This document shows, piece by piece, positions 25,074 through 33,108 of a stretch of 64,000 nt of DNA; within the stretch, counting starts at the first letter, position 1, and every line of letters starts with the position of its first letter. Origin of the DNA: Virgibacillus sp. MSJ-26. Its GTDB lineage: Bacteria > Bacillota > Bacilli > Bacillales > Amphibacillaceae. The notes beneath the pieces were generated by a model. It saw only the letters and a list, made by a program, of their open reading frames with translations, ran no database searches and was not told the origin of the DNA. A program made the position numbers and the translations under genes. The stretch covers positions 62,001 to 126,000 of the forward strand of contig NZ_JAHLPW010000003.1 of the NCBI RefSeq assembly GCF_018918075.1, read 5' to 3'.

Positions 25074-25126
25074 TTTCTGTTCACGATTTTACCCTATTCT
25101 ATTGATGTGAAAGTTAAACTGAAAAA

Positions 25127-25170
25127 TAATCCGAACAGTTGATTTATATATTAAATCACTGTTCGGAATT
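25127..25170 (-). terminator. Terminator of the fatty-acid catabolic cluster
   Basis: AATCCGAACAGTTGATTTA and TAAATCACTGTTCGGAATT pair with one bulge. The minus strand continues ATTATTTTTC. It lies about 33 bases past the ligase stop. Confidence 0.8.
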
Positions 25171-25202
25171 GAGTTATCCTCTCATATTTATATATGAATG
25201 GG

Positions 25203-26822
25203 TTAGTTTTTCTCAACTGAATAATGTTCACGGATTTGTTCTCTTAAAGCACGTTTTAAAAACTTACCGACGGATGTTTTAGGAATGTCGTCCATGAAAA
25301 TGACGTCATCCGGTAACCACCATTTAACAAAGTTCGGTTCTAGATATGCCATAATATCCTCTTTGGTGAGTTCAATTCCGTCTTGGAGAACGACACAAGC
25401 GACAGGGCGCTCCTGCCATTTTGGATGTGGTACAGATACGACTGCGGCTTCGAAAATTCCTTCATGCCCCATGAGCGCGTTCTCGAGTTCCACAGATGAA
25501 ATCCATTCTCCCCCACTTTTAATTAAATCCTTCGTACGATCGACGATTTCAATATTACCTTCTTCGTCCATCGTCGCCACGTCTCCGGTATGCAACCAAC
25601 CATCTCGAAAGCTTTCTGCACTTCTTTCTTCATCTTTATAATATTCATCGGCAATCCACGGTCCACGGATTAATAGTTCTCCCATATCTTCACCGTCACG
25701 ATTGACTTCGCCATTTTCATTCACTATTTTGACGTCAAGTCCTGGTACGACAAGACCTTGTTTTCCTCGAATCTTAAGTCGTTCTTCTTCAGGAAGATCT
25801 GTCTGATAACTTTTAAGACGAGCTAGTGTGACAAGTGGGGTTGTTTCCGTCATTCCATAGGCATGGATAAACGGAATACCATGCTTTGATTCAAAGCCTT
25901 GGATAAGCGCCTTTGGAGCTGCTGATCCGCCACAAAGTATGGCGCGTAAACTTGACATATCGTAGTTACCAGTATCTAATTCGTTTAACAATCCAAGCCA
26001 GATTGTCGGTACTCCAGCTGTTGCAGTTACTTTGTATGTTTCAATAAGTTCAGCTAATACTTTTGGTGTAGCCATTGGCCCTGGGAGGACTTGTGTTGAC
26101 CCTAGCCATGTTGCACCAAACGGCATTCCCCACGCATTGACATGAAACATCGGAACGACTGGCATAGCTACATCTGATTCAGATAAACCAGCTGTATCAA
26201 CCATACTAAACGCCATACTATGAAGGGTGATTCCACGATGTGAATAGACTACACCTTTTGGCTTTCCAGTAGTTGCAGATGTGTAACACATACCAGCTGG
26301 ATCATTTTCATCCAATTCAACGGTATATTCATAACTTGAATTCCCTTCAGCGATTAAATGTTCATATGAGTAAAGGGGATCGAGTTCCGACTTTGGCACA
26401 AAATAATCTTCGCCCATGACGATGAATGCTTCGACGGTTTCTAGTTCTTGATGAATTTTTTCAATCATCGGCAAAATATCAGGATCTATTAAAAGAACTT
26501 TATCTTCCGCATGATTGATAATATGAATTAAGTGCTCCTCAGGCAGGCGGATATTAATCGTATGAAGAACTGCACCCATTGATGGAATGGCAAAGTACGC
26601 TTCTAAGTGGCGATGATGGTTCCAAGCAAGTGTTCCGACACGATCTCCTTTTTCTATCCCGAACTTTTCAAGTGCACTGGATAGCGCTCTAGTTCGCTCT
26701 CCAACTTCCTTATAAGTTAACCGGTGAATGCCACCTAGTGTACGAGAAATAACTTCTTTTTTCGGGAAATACTTTTCTGCACGTTCTATCATGGAGGTAA
26801 CGGTTAATGGGGTGTTCATCAT
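25203..26822 (-). CDS. Fatty acyl-CoA ligase (AMP-forming)
   Basis: The 539-residue enzyme activates a fatty acid to its CoA thioester for beta-oxidation. The ATP motif is TSATTGKPKGVVYSHRGI, followed by the AMP-contact motif HAYGMTETTPLVTLA, the hinge motif GWLHTGDVATMDEEGNIEIV and the catalytic lysine region KTSVGKFLKRALREQ. The layout is closest to medium/long-chain ligases of the AlkK type. Four downstream-facing genes (SDR, dehydrogenase, CoA transferase, ligase) lie in tandem. AAGGAG fits ATG 26822; an upstream ATG at 26831 abuts the ribosome site. Confidence 0.92.
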   Translation of the reverse strand: MMNTPLTVTSMIERAEKYFPKKEVISRTLGGIHRLTYKEVGERTRALSSALEKFGIEKGDRVGTLAWNHHRHLEAYFAIPSMGAVLHTINIRLPEEHLIHIINHAEDKVLLIDPDILPMIEKIHQELETVEAFIVMGEDYFVPKSELDPLYSYEHLIAEGNSSYEYTVELDENDPAGMCYTSATTGKPKGVVYSHRGITLHSMAFSMVDTAGLSESDVAMPVVPMFHVNAWGMPFGATWLGSTQVLPGPMATPKVLAELIETYKVTATAGVPTIWLGLLNELDTGNYDMSSLRAILCGGSAAPKALIQGFESKHGIPFIHAYGMTETTPLVTLARLKSYQTDLPEEERLKIRGKQGLVVPGLDVKIVNENGEVNRDGEDMGELLIRGPWIADEYYKDEERSAESFRDGWLHTGDVATMDEEGNIEIVDRTKDLIKSGGEWISSVELENALMGHEGIFEAAVVSVPHPKWQERPVACVVLQDGIELTKEDIMAYLEPNFVKWWLPDDVIFMDDIPKTSVGKFLKRALREQIREHYSVEKN

Positions 26823-26858
26823 TTCGACCATCTCCTTTTTGTTATATATATGAATAGA

Positions 26859-28001
26859 TTAGTCTAAAGATGTTTTAATGTAATGTGGGTGCACAAATTC
26901 ATTTGTATGCTGACCTAATTTTGGTGCTGGTTGTTTAAGTTTTGGTGGGGTTCTTGAAAGTTTAATTGGATTAGCAACCACTTTTGTGGATTTTCCTTCA
27001 TGGTGAATCGATTGAATCATTTGTCGCGCGATTACTTGCGGATTCTTTGTCATATCTTTTAACGTTAAAACAGGTGTCACGCAAGCTTCTACATCTGAGA
27101 AAAATGCTGTCCATTCATCTAGGGTTTTTTCAGAGATGATTTTTTGAATCTCGTATTTTAAACGATGTTGTTCGCGGATAGGCGCTTCTAATAATGGGAC
27201 AAAATCTTCGCGACCAATTTTCACGCAAAACTTTTCCCAGAACTTAGGCTCTAAGGCGCCAACAGATAAATATTTTTCATCTTTTGTCTCGTAAACTGCA
27301 TAGCAAGCGCGTCCACCATTTAACATCTCCTTCCCACGCACAGCAACCTCCCCTCCCGTTAATAGATTTGGCAATACCGATTGTAGCCATGATATAACGC
27401 CGTCTAGCATTGAAATATCAATGAATTGACCTTCACCAGAATTTCCGCGTTCATATAGGGCTAGTAATATACCAATCGCTGCGGGTAATGCACCACCTCC
27501 TATATCAGCAATTTGAGTTGCTGGAATAACGGGATCCCCGTTCTCATGCCCCATTAAATCAAGTAAACCGGCATAGCTTAAATAATTTATATCATGACCT
27601 GGATGATTGGCATATGGCCCGTCTTGTCCGTAGCCTGTAATCGAACAATAGATTAATTGTGGGTTTCGTTTTTTTAAAATGTCATAATTTAATCCAAGTC
27701 TTTCCATTACACCAGGTCGAAACGACTCCACGAACACATCTGTTTCGTCAATCATTTTTAATAGAGTGTCTTTACCGACTTTTGATTTTAAATTAAGACA
27801 GACGCTTTTTTTATTGCGATTTAACGAGTGAAACATCGCGCTGTTTTTATCGACAAGTGGTTCAAATTTTCTAGCATAGTCGCCTATTTTTGGCTCCTCG
27901 ATTTTGATGACGTCCGCACCAAAATCTGCCAGGATCATAGTGCAATAGGGACCTGGAAGCAACCGGGTTAAATCAAGGACTTTTACAGATTGGAGCGGCA
28001 A
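26859..28001 (-). CDS. CaiB/BaiF family CoA transferase (AMACR-like)
   Basis: The 380-residue protein belongs to class III CoA transferases. The start LQSVKVLDLTRLLPGPYCTM is diagnostic, followed by KSVCLNLKSKVGKD and VFVESFRPGVMERLGLNYD. The motif GHDINYLSYAGLL is characteristic of alpha-methylacyl-CoA racemases and their relatives. It therefore either moves CoA between acyl groups or epimerises a 2-methylacyl-CoA. The neighbours suggest degradation of branched fatty acids or of similar side chains. It starts at TTG 28001 after GAGGAGG, 21 bases from the dehydrogenase gene, and is followed by the ligase after 36 bases. Confidence 0.88.
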   Translation of the reverse strand: MPLQSVKVLDLTRLLPGPYCTMILADFGADVIKIEEPKIGDYARKFEPLVDKNSAMFHSLNRNKKSVCLNLKSKVGKDTLLKMIDETDVFVESFRPGVMERLGLNYDILKKRNPQLIYCSITGYGQDGPYANHPGHDINYLSYAGLLDLMGHENGDPVIPATQIADIGGGALPAAIGILLALYERGNSGEGQFIDISMLDGVISWLQSVLPNLLTGGEVAVRGKEMLNGGRACYAVYETKDEKYLSVGALEPKFWEKFCVKIGREDFVPLLEAPIREQHRLKYEIQKIISEKTLDEWTAFFSDVEACVTPVLTLKDMTKNPQVIARQMIQSIHHEGKSTKVVANPIKLSRTPPKLKQPAPKLGQHTNEFVHPHYIKTSLD

Positions 28002-28022
28002 AACACTTCCTCCTCTTCTAGA

Positions 28023-29171
28023 TTAAAGCTTCATTTGTTTAGCAATAATCGTTTTCATGATTTCATTTGATCCTGCGTAAATTGATGAGACGGCAACATC
28101 ACGATACCGTCTAGCAATCTCGTATTCTTCCATATAACCATAACCTCCATGGAGTTGAAGACATTCAGCAGCTACTTTTTTAGCCAAATCCGTCGTCCAC
28201 CACTTGGCCATGGACACTTCACTAACGATATCTTTCTCTTCCATATGGGCTTCAATCAATTGATCCACAAACGTTCTGCCAATTTGGATTTCTGTCTTTA
28301 ATTCAGCTAATTTGAATTGGGTATTTTGAAATTGGCTGATCGGTTTACCGAATGCTTCTCGCTGTTTACCGTAATCAATCGTTTCTTCAAGCATTAGTTC
28401 ACATGAAGCCATCGCTTGAATGGCGACTAGCAATCGTTCCTGCTGGAGATGGTTCATTAAGTAGTAAAACCCTTTTCCCGCCTCACCAAGTAAATTGTTA
28501 GCGGGAACGCGCGCGTATTCAAAAATTAATTCGCTCGTATCGTTGGCATGTTGGCCTAGTTTTCTTAACTTTTTCCCTTTTGTATAGCCTGGTGTACCTG
28601 CTTCGACGACAAATAAGCTCAGGCCCCGGTGTGGTGGATCTGCTTCCGGATCGGTTCGGCAGACGACCACAGCAATATCAGCGGAGTGACCGTTTGTGAT
28701 AAATGTTTTTTCTCCATTTAAAATATATTCATCGCCGTCCTTAACCGCAGTCGTCTTTACCGCCGCTAAATCGGAACCGACATCGGGTTCAGTCATGGCG
28801 ATAGCTGAAATGAGGTCCCCACTAATCGCACCTGGCAGCCAGCGTTCCTTTTGTTCCTCGGTACCTAACTCTTCAATATAAGGTATCACGATGTCATTAT
28901 GAAGGCTAAAGCCAACCATACCGACACTAATTCGGTCAAATTCTTCGGATAGAACTACAGAATAACCGAAATCAGCATTCAAACCACCATACTTTTCATC
29001 AACTTGTGGACATAAAAATCCTTGTTCACCAACCTTTTTCCAAAATGAACGGGGGATTTCCTTACTCGCTTCCCATTCGTCGATGTAGGGGGCTGCTTCT
29101 TTTTCCAGAAATTGTTTTAACGAGCGTCTAAACATCTCATGTTCTTCTTTTAAAAATGATCTAGGTAACAT
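28023..29171 (-). CDS. Acyl-CoA dehydrogenase (long-chain type)
   Basis: The 382-residue FAD enzyme introduces the alpha-beta double bond into acyl-CoA and passes electrons to ETF. Family motifs are AIAMTEPDVGSDLAAVKTTA and ECLQLHGGYGYMEEYEIARR. Near the C-terminus the motif IYAGSNEIMKTI has Ala where medium-chain enzymes hold the catalytic Glu (YEGT). This is the pattern of long-chain and isovaleryl types, in which Glu sits in a middle helix. Ribosome site GAGGTGA precedes ATG 29171. A cre-like sequence lies 29-42 bases upstream. Confidence 0.93.
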   Translation of the reverse strand: MLPRSFLKEEHEMFRRSLKQFLEKEAAPYIDEWEASKEIPRSFWKKVGEQGFLCPQVDEKYGGLNADFGYSVVLSEEFDRISVGMVGFSLHNDIVIPYIEELGTEEQKERWLPGAISGDLISAIAMTEPDVGSDLAAVKTTAVKDGDEYILNGEKTFITNGHSADIAVVVCRTDPEADPPHRGLSLFVVEAGTPGYTKGKKLRKLGQHANDTSELIFEYARVPANNLLGEAGKGFYYLMNHLQQERLLVAIQAMASCELMLEETIDYGKQREAFGKPISQFQNTQFKLAELKTEIQIGRTFVDQLIEAHMEEKDIVSEVSMAKWWTTDLAKKVAAECLQLHGGYGYMEEYEIARRYRDVAVSSIYAGSNEIMKTIIAKQMKL

Positions 29172-29199
29172 TTGCTCACCTCTTATTAATTTGCTTATT

Positions 29200-29213
29200 G
29201 GGAAACGCTTTCA
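29200..29213 (-). promoter_or_regulatory. Candidate catabolite-responsive element
   Basis: On the minus strand TGAAAGCGTTTCCC matches the CcpA consensus TGWAANCGNTNWCA except at two 3' positions. It lies just before the dehydrogenase gene, where carbon repression of fatty-acid breakdown would be logical. Confidence 0.4.
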
Positions 29214-29252
29214 TTTTTTTCTATAGACCATTAACAATATGGAAACGACTGC

Positions 29253-30020
29253 TTATTTAGGTTGCATTCGGATTGTTCCATCAAGGCGAATCACTTCCCC
29301 GTTCAGCATAGGATTCTCGATTATACTCTCGACCAGTTGTCCATATTCACTTGGATGACCAAGCCGCGACGGAAAAGGTGTCATTTTACCTAATGCATCT
29401 TTCGCTTTTTCAGGTAAAGAAGCAAAAAGTGGCGTGCTAAATATCCCTGGTGCTATTGTCATCACCCGTATGCCATGTTCTGCCAGATCTCTTGCAAGCG
29501 GAAGCGTCATTCCAATAATACCACCCTTCGAAGCACTGTAAGCCGCTTGACCAACTTGCCCGTCAAATGCTGCAACCGATGCTGTATTAACGATCACTCC
29601 TCTTTCCCCGTTTTTGTCAGGATCGTTGTTAGACATTTTTTCAACAGCTAGACGGATGACATTAAACGTACCGATAAGATTGACATTGATGACTCTGTAA
29701 AATGCCTCTAAACTGTGTGGCCCCTTTCTTCCTAGCGTTTTCTTCGCTTCAGCTACACCTGCACAGTTAACAACAATATGTATATTACCTAGCTGGCTGG
29801 TTGTCTTTTCAATAGCAGACTGCACACTTGATTCACTTGTTACATCTGTTTCAATGAATAAAAAGTCATCTCCAAACTCGTTTTCAAGAGCAGTCGCCTT
29901 TTCTTTGTTCAAATCAAAAGCAGCTACTTTAGCCCCTTTTGAAATCGCTATTCGCGCCGTTGCTTCACCTAAACCGGAAGCTCCGCCGGTCACGATGAGA
30001 TGTTTATTTTTTAATTGCAA
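29253..30020 (-). CDS. SDR-family 3-hydroxyacyl-CoA dehydrogenase (type II-like)
   Basis: The 255-residue short-chain dehydrogenase has the NAD-binding motif [15 protein letters not shown], Asp36 in AAFDLNKEK that prefers NAD, the NCAG strand, the catalytic Ser in [15 protein letters not shown] and the YSASK pair. The [20 protein letters not shown] insert and [18 protein letters not shown] match the 3-hydroxyacyl-CoA dehydrogenase type II (HSD17B10-like) group, which oxidises hydroxyacyl-CoA in fatty acid and isoleucine breakdown. Start is TTG 30020 after GAGGGGGGAA. It leads the four-gene catabolic cluster. Confidence 0.9.
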   Translation of the reverse strand: MQLKNKHLIVTGGASGLGEATARIAISKGAKVAAFDLNKEKATALENEFGDDFLFIETDVTSESSVQSAIEKTTSQLGNIHIVVNCAGVAEAKKTLGRKGPHSLEAFYRVINVNLIGTFNVIRLAVEKMSNNDPDKNGERGVIVNTASVAAFDGQVGQAAYSASKGGIIGMTLPLARDLAEHGIRVMTIAPGIFSTPLFASLPEKAKDALGKMTPFPSRLGHPSEYGQLVESIIENPMLNGEVIRLDGTIRMQPK

Positions 30021-30203
30021 ATAGATTCCCCCCTCATAATGATATTTCGGACTTTTCAGTTTATTATATTTTAAGCATTTGTAGTGTAAATGTCAATTAG
30101 CAATGTGTATTAGTTTTTAACTTTAACTTTCGATATTTAAAAAAGGATTTTTATGGCTAGTGGAAGAATATATATGTATCCCAATTACAGAGGAGTGAAT
30201 GAT

Positions 30204-32033
30204 TTGAAAAGTAATATTAACCAAAAGATTGTAAAGCCGCAACGCTATACTATTGAGCAGTTTATGATGACCGAGAGCCTTCTTAACGTTTCCATATCAC
30301 ATGATGATCAAACTATTTTATATGGGAGTGACAAATCGGGAATATATAATGCTCATGCAATTGATGTGAATGGAAAGGTATCACAGCAGCTCACATTTTC
30401 GAAAGACAATCTAATTTTACCAATAACTTATTTTCCCGACAGCAAGAACCGTTTTCTATACGAAAGTGATCAAGGCGGCAATGAAATAACGCATATTTAT
30501 CTTCAAGATGAAAATGGGCATGTGACAGACTTAACGCCTGATAATAACGAAAAAGCATTTTTTTATAAATGGAGTGACGATCAAACATCCTTTTTTTATG
30601 AATCTAATAAACGTGATGAACGATTTATGGATCTTTATGAAATGGATAACAAAACATGGAACTCTAAAATGTTATTTCAGAATGAAGACGGGTTTGAAAT
30701 TCGCAATATATCACCTGACAAGAAATATATTGCTTTACATAAACCAATCACATCGAATAATTCGGACATGTATGTTTACTCTAAAGAAAAAGGAATAGAG
30801 CATTTATCGCCACATGATGATGACGTCCAGTTCATCCCTCTCGCATTTACTAAAGAGACAACAGATTTATATTTTCTTACAGATGAAAATCATGAGTTTT
30901 TATATTTGAAGCGAATAAATTTGGAAACAAGAGAAGTTGAAACCGTAGCAAAGGAAGAATGGGATATTGTGCTTGCAAAGTTCTCACCTCAATTTAATTA
31001 TCTTCTCTATGCGATTAATAATAATGGAAGTGTAGAGATTAAAGTTGTAGATACAACCACCTTTGAACCTATCGACATGAACGATTTTCCAAGTGGCCAA
31101 ATTAGTAGCATAAGTATTTCTCACAGTGAAAAATTAATGGCTTTTCTTCTTAACAGCAGCCATTCACCAGCGAATTTATATGTGTATCATTTTGAATCAA
31201 AAGAGATTCATTGTTTAACAGATACATTAAACTCTGAGATTAACAAAGATGACTTAGTGGAAGCTGGAGTCATCCACTATCCATCTTTTGACGGGTTATC
31301 CATCCCCGCCATTTATTATCAACCACATTTAAATGAAAATAAAAAAGTCCCTGCGCTTGTTTTTGTCCATGGCGGGCCAGGTGGACAGTCGATGGTTGAT
31401 TATAATCCTTTATTTCAATATCTCGCCAACCAGGGGTATGCCATTCTAGCTGTTAATAATCGTGGCAGCTCTGGGTATGGAAAAACATTTTTCAAAGCTG
31501 CTGACAAAAAGCATGGAGAAGTCGATTTAGCAGACTGCATCGAAGGTAAGAAATTTCTGAAAGAAACCGGTAAGATTGACGAAGATAGAATTGGCATAAT
31601 CGGAGGAAGCTATGGAGGTTTTATGGTTCTTGCTGCCTTGGCATTTGAGCCTGACTCTTTTAAAATTGGCGTTGATATTTTCGGAGTTTCCAACTGGGAA
31701 CGCACATTAAAAGAAATTCCTGCTTGGTGGGAATCAATGCGCGATGTTCTTTATAAAAAGATCGGTGATCCCTATCAAGAAACAGACTATATCCGTAGTA
31801 TATCACCACTTTTTCATGCTAAAAATATTACCAAGCCTCTTATTGTATTACAAGGAGCCAATGACCCACGTGTATTAAAAGTGGAATCCGATGAAATCGT
31901 TGAGGCTGTCCGCGAAAATAGTGTGCCTGTCGAATATATCGTCTTTGATGATGAAGGACATGGCTTCACCAAACGAAAAAATCAGATTGAAGGTTATGAA
32001 GCCGTAAAAGAATTTCTAGATCATTATTTATAA
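30204..32033 (+). CDS. S9 family peptidase (acylaminoacyl-peptidase/prolyl oligopeptidase type)
   Basis: This 609-residue cytosolic enzyme has an N-terminal beta-propeller built of WD-like blades (about 1-350), for example SISHDDQTILYGSDKSG and NISPDKKYIALHKP. A C-terminal alpha/beta-hydrolase domain follows. The nucleophile is the Ser of IGGSYGGFMVL. The acid lies in QGANDPRVLKVESDE and the His in DEGHGFTKRKNQ, and VFVHGGPGGQSMVDYNP forms the oxyanion strand. These make it a complete S9C-type peptidase. A frame extension to 30153 lacks a ribosome site, while GAGGAGTGA selects TTG 30204. It is monocistronic. Confidence 0.93.
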   Translation: MKSNINQKIVKPQRYTIEQFMMTESLLNVSISHDDQTILYGSDKSGIYNAHAIDVNGKVSQQLTFSKDNLILPITYFPDSKNRFLYESDQGGNEITHIYLQDENGHVTDLTPDNNEKAFFYKWSDDQTSFFYESNKRDERFMDLYEMDNKTWNSKMLFQNEDGFEIRNISPDKKYIALHKPITSNNSDMYVYSKEKGIEHLSPHDDDVQFIPLAFTKETTDLYFLTDENHEFLYLKRINLETREVETVAKEEWDIVLAKFSPQFNYLLYAINNNGSVEIKVVDTTTFEPIDMNDFPSGQISSISISHSEKLMAFLLNSSHSPANLYVYHFESKEIHCLTDTLNSEINKDDLVEAGVIHYPSFDGLSIPAIYYQPHLNENKKVPALVFVHGGPGGQSMVDYNPLFQYLANQGYAILAVNNRGSSGYGKTFFKAADKKHGEVDLADCIEGKKFLKETGKIDEDRIGIIGGSYGGFMVLAALAFEPDSFKIGVDIFGVSNWERTLKEIPAWWESMRDVLYKKIGDPYQETDYIRSISPLFHAKNITKPLIVLQGANDPRVLKVESDEIVEAVRENSVPVEYIVFDDEGHGFTKRKNQIEGYEAVKEFLDHYL

Positions 32034-32056
32034 TACGAATTGAGATTTTCAACTTT

Positions 32057-32092
32057 AAAGGTAACTGGGATTGTAAACCAGTTACCTTTTTT
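32057..32092 (+). terminator. Terminator of the S9 peptidase gene
   Basis: AAAGGTAACTGG pairs perfectly with CCAGTTACCTTT around 9 bases and runs into TTTTT. Confidence 0.92.
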
Positions 32093-32187
32093 AATATACT
32101 AAGTTGTGTGAATGATAGTATACATATTAATTTTCTTTTAAATTTAGCATACTACTTTTACAGACAACAAAGCTTGAGGTGATTCAA

Positions 32188-33066
32188 TTGGAATATACAA
32201 TTAGACGGTTAAACGCAGATGATCAGCCACTTGTTAATAAAATGGATACGGGTATACAAGATGATTATGTCCTTCATGTTTTCGAACACTTAATTCGTGA
32301 AGATGTTCTTTATGGACTTTTTATTAATAATCAACTTGCCATCTTAGGCGGTTATTCAATCTATGGTGGTTCATACGCGATGTTGGGCAGATTAAGAAGC
32401 GATCGACGATTCAGGGGACAGGACTTGGGTTCGAAACTGATGTTATATGTGATAGATGAAGCTTTTCGAGATGAACGAATTCACTGGGTAGGAGCGAATA
32501 CGCAGGAAGATAACTTACCTGCCCGGCGTGTATTGACAAAACTTGGGCTTACTCCAATAGAGACATTACACGGAGCCATTACAAAAAATACTAATATGCT
32601 AGAATCGGGTGCAGAGCCTTGGAATAAGATTCCAAATCTATCACGAAAAAAAGAATGGCTTGAAAAAATGTTTATCCAATCCGGTGCACTTTTTCCTTAT
32701 GAATGCTATTATCCTTTTCCAGCAACATGGTCACTCTTTAAGAATGAAGAAATCGCTGAATGGAACTTTTATGAAAATCCTTCTCAAACGAGATGCCTTA
32801 TTACAAAAGCTGATCGAAAAGGTCATCATTACTTGCATGTTATTTATCCGTGGAGCGACTTGACGCAGCAAGAAGGATTGTGGGAGACGGTTTCTCGTGA
32901 TTATCACGATTTATTAATACAGACTCAAGATGAAGAAAGAGAGACGTATATTTGGAAAGACTTGACGAAAGATGAAATAACCTTGTTACCTGATCACCAT
33001 GAATTCGAGTTGCCTTCTGCATGGATTTTACATGGGATGAGCCGTGATGAATGGATGGAAAGGTAA
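32188..33066 (+). CDS. GNAT family acetyltransferase
   Basis: The 292-residue protein has an N-terminal GNAT domain. The acetyl-CoA loop is LRSDRRFRGQDLGSKLMLYV (R-x-x-G-x-G/A), followed by HWVGANTQEDNLPARRVLTK, the beta5-alpha4 region. The C-terminal half (about 140-292) is a less conserved domain ending in WILHGMSRDEW. The substrate is unknown. The ribosome site TTGAGGTGA points to TTG 32188; a GTG at 32179 lies inside the ribosome site. It is monocistronic. Confidence 0.85.
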   Translation: MEYTIRRLNADDQPLVNKMDTGIQDDYVLHVFEHLIREDVLYGLFINNQLAILGGYSIYGGSYAMLGRLRSDRRFRGQDLGSKLMLYVIDEAFRDERIHWVGANTQEDNLPARRVLTKLGLTPIETLHGAITKNTNMLESGAEPWNKIPNLSRKKEWLEKMFIQSGALFPYECYYPFPATWSLFKNEEIAEWNFYENPSQTRCLITKADRKGHHYLHVIYPWSDLTQQEGLWETVSRDYHDLLIQTQDEERETYIWKDLTKDEITLLPDHHEFELPSAWILHGMSRDEWMER

Positions 33067-33077
33067 AATGATAAATT

Positions 33078-33102
33078 AAGGCAGCCATCATGAGGCTGCC
33101 TT
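33078..33102. terminator. Convergent terminator
   Basis: AAGGCAGCC pairs with GGCTGCCTT around 7 bases between two convergent genes, so it may serve both. Confidence 0.75.
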
Positions 33103-33108
33103 ATTCTA

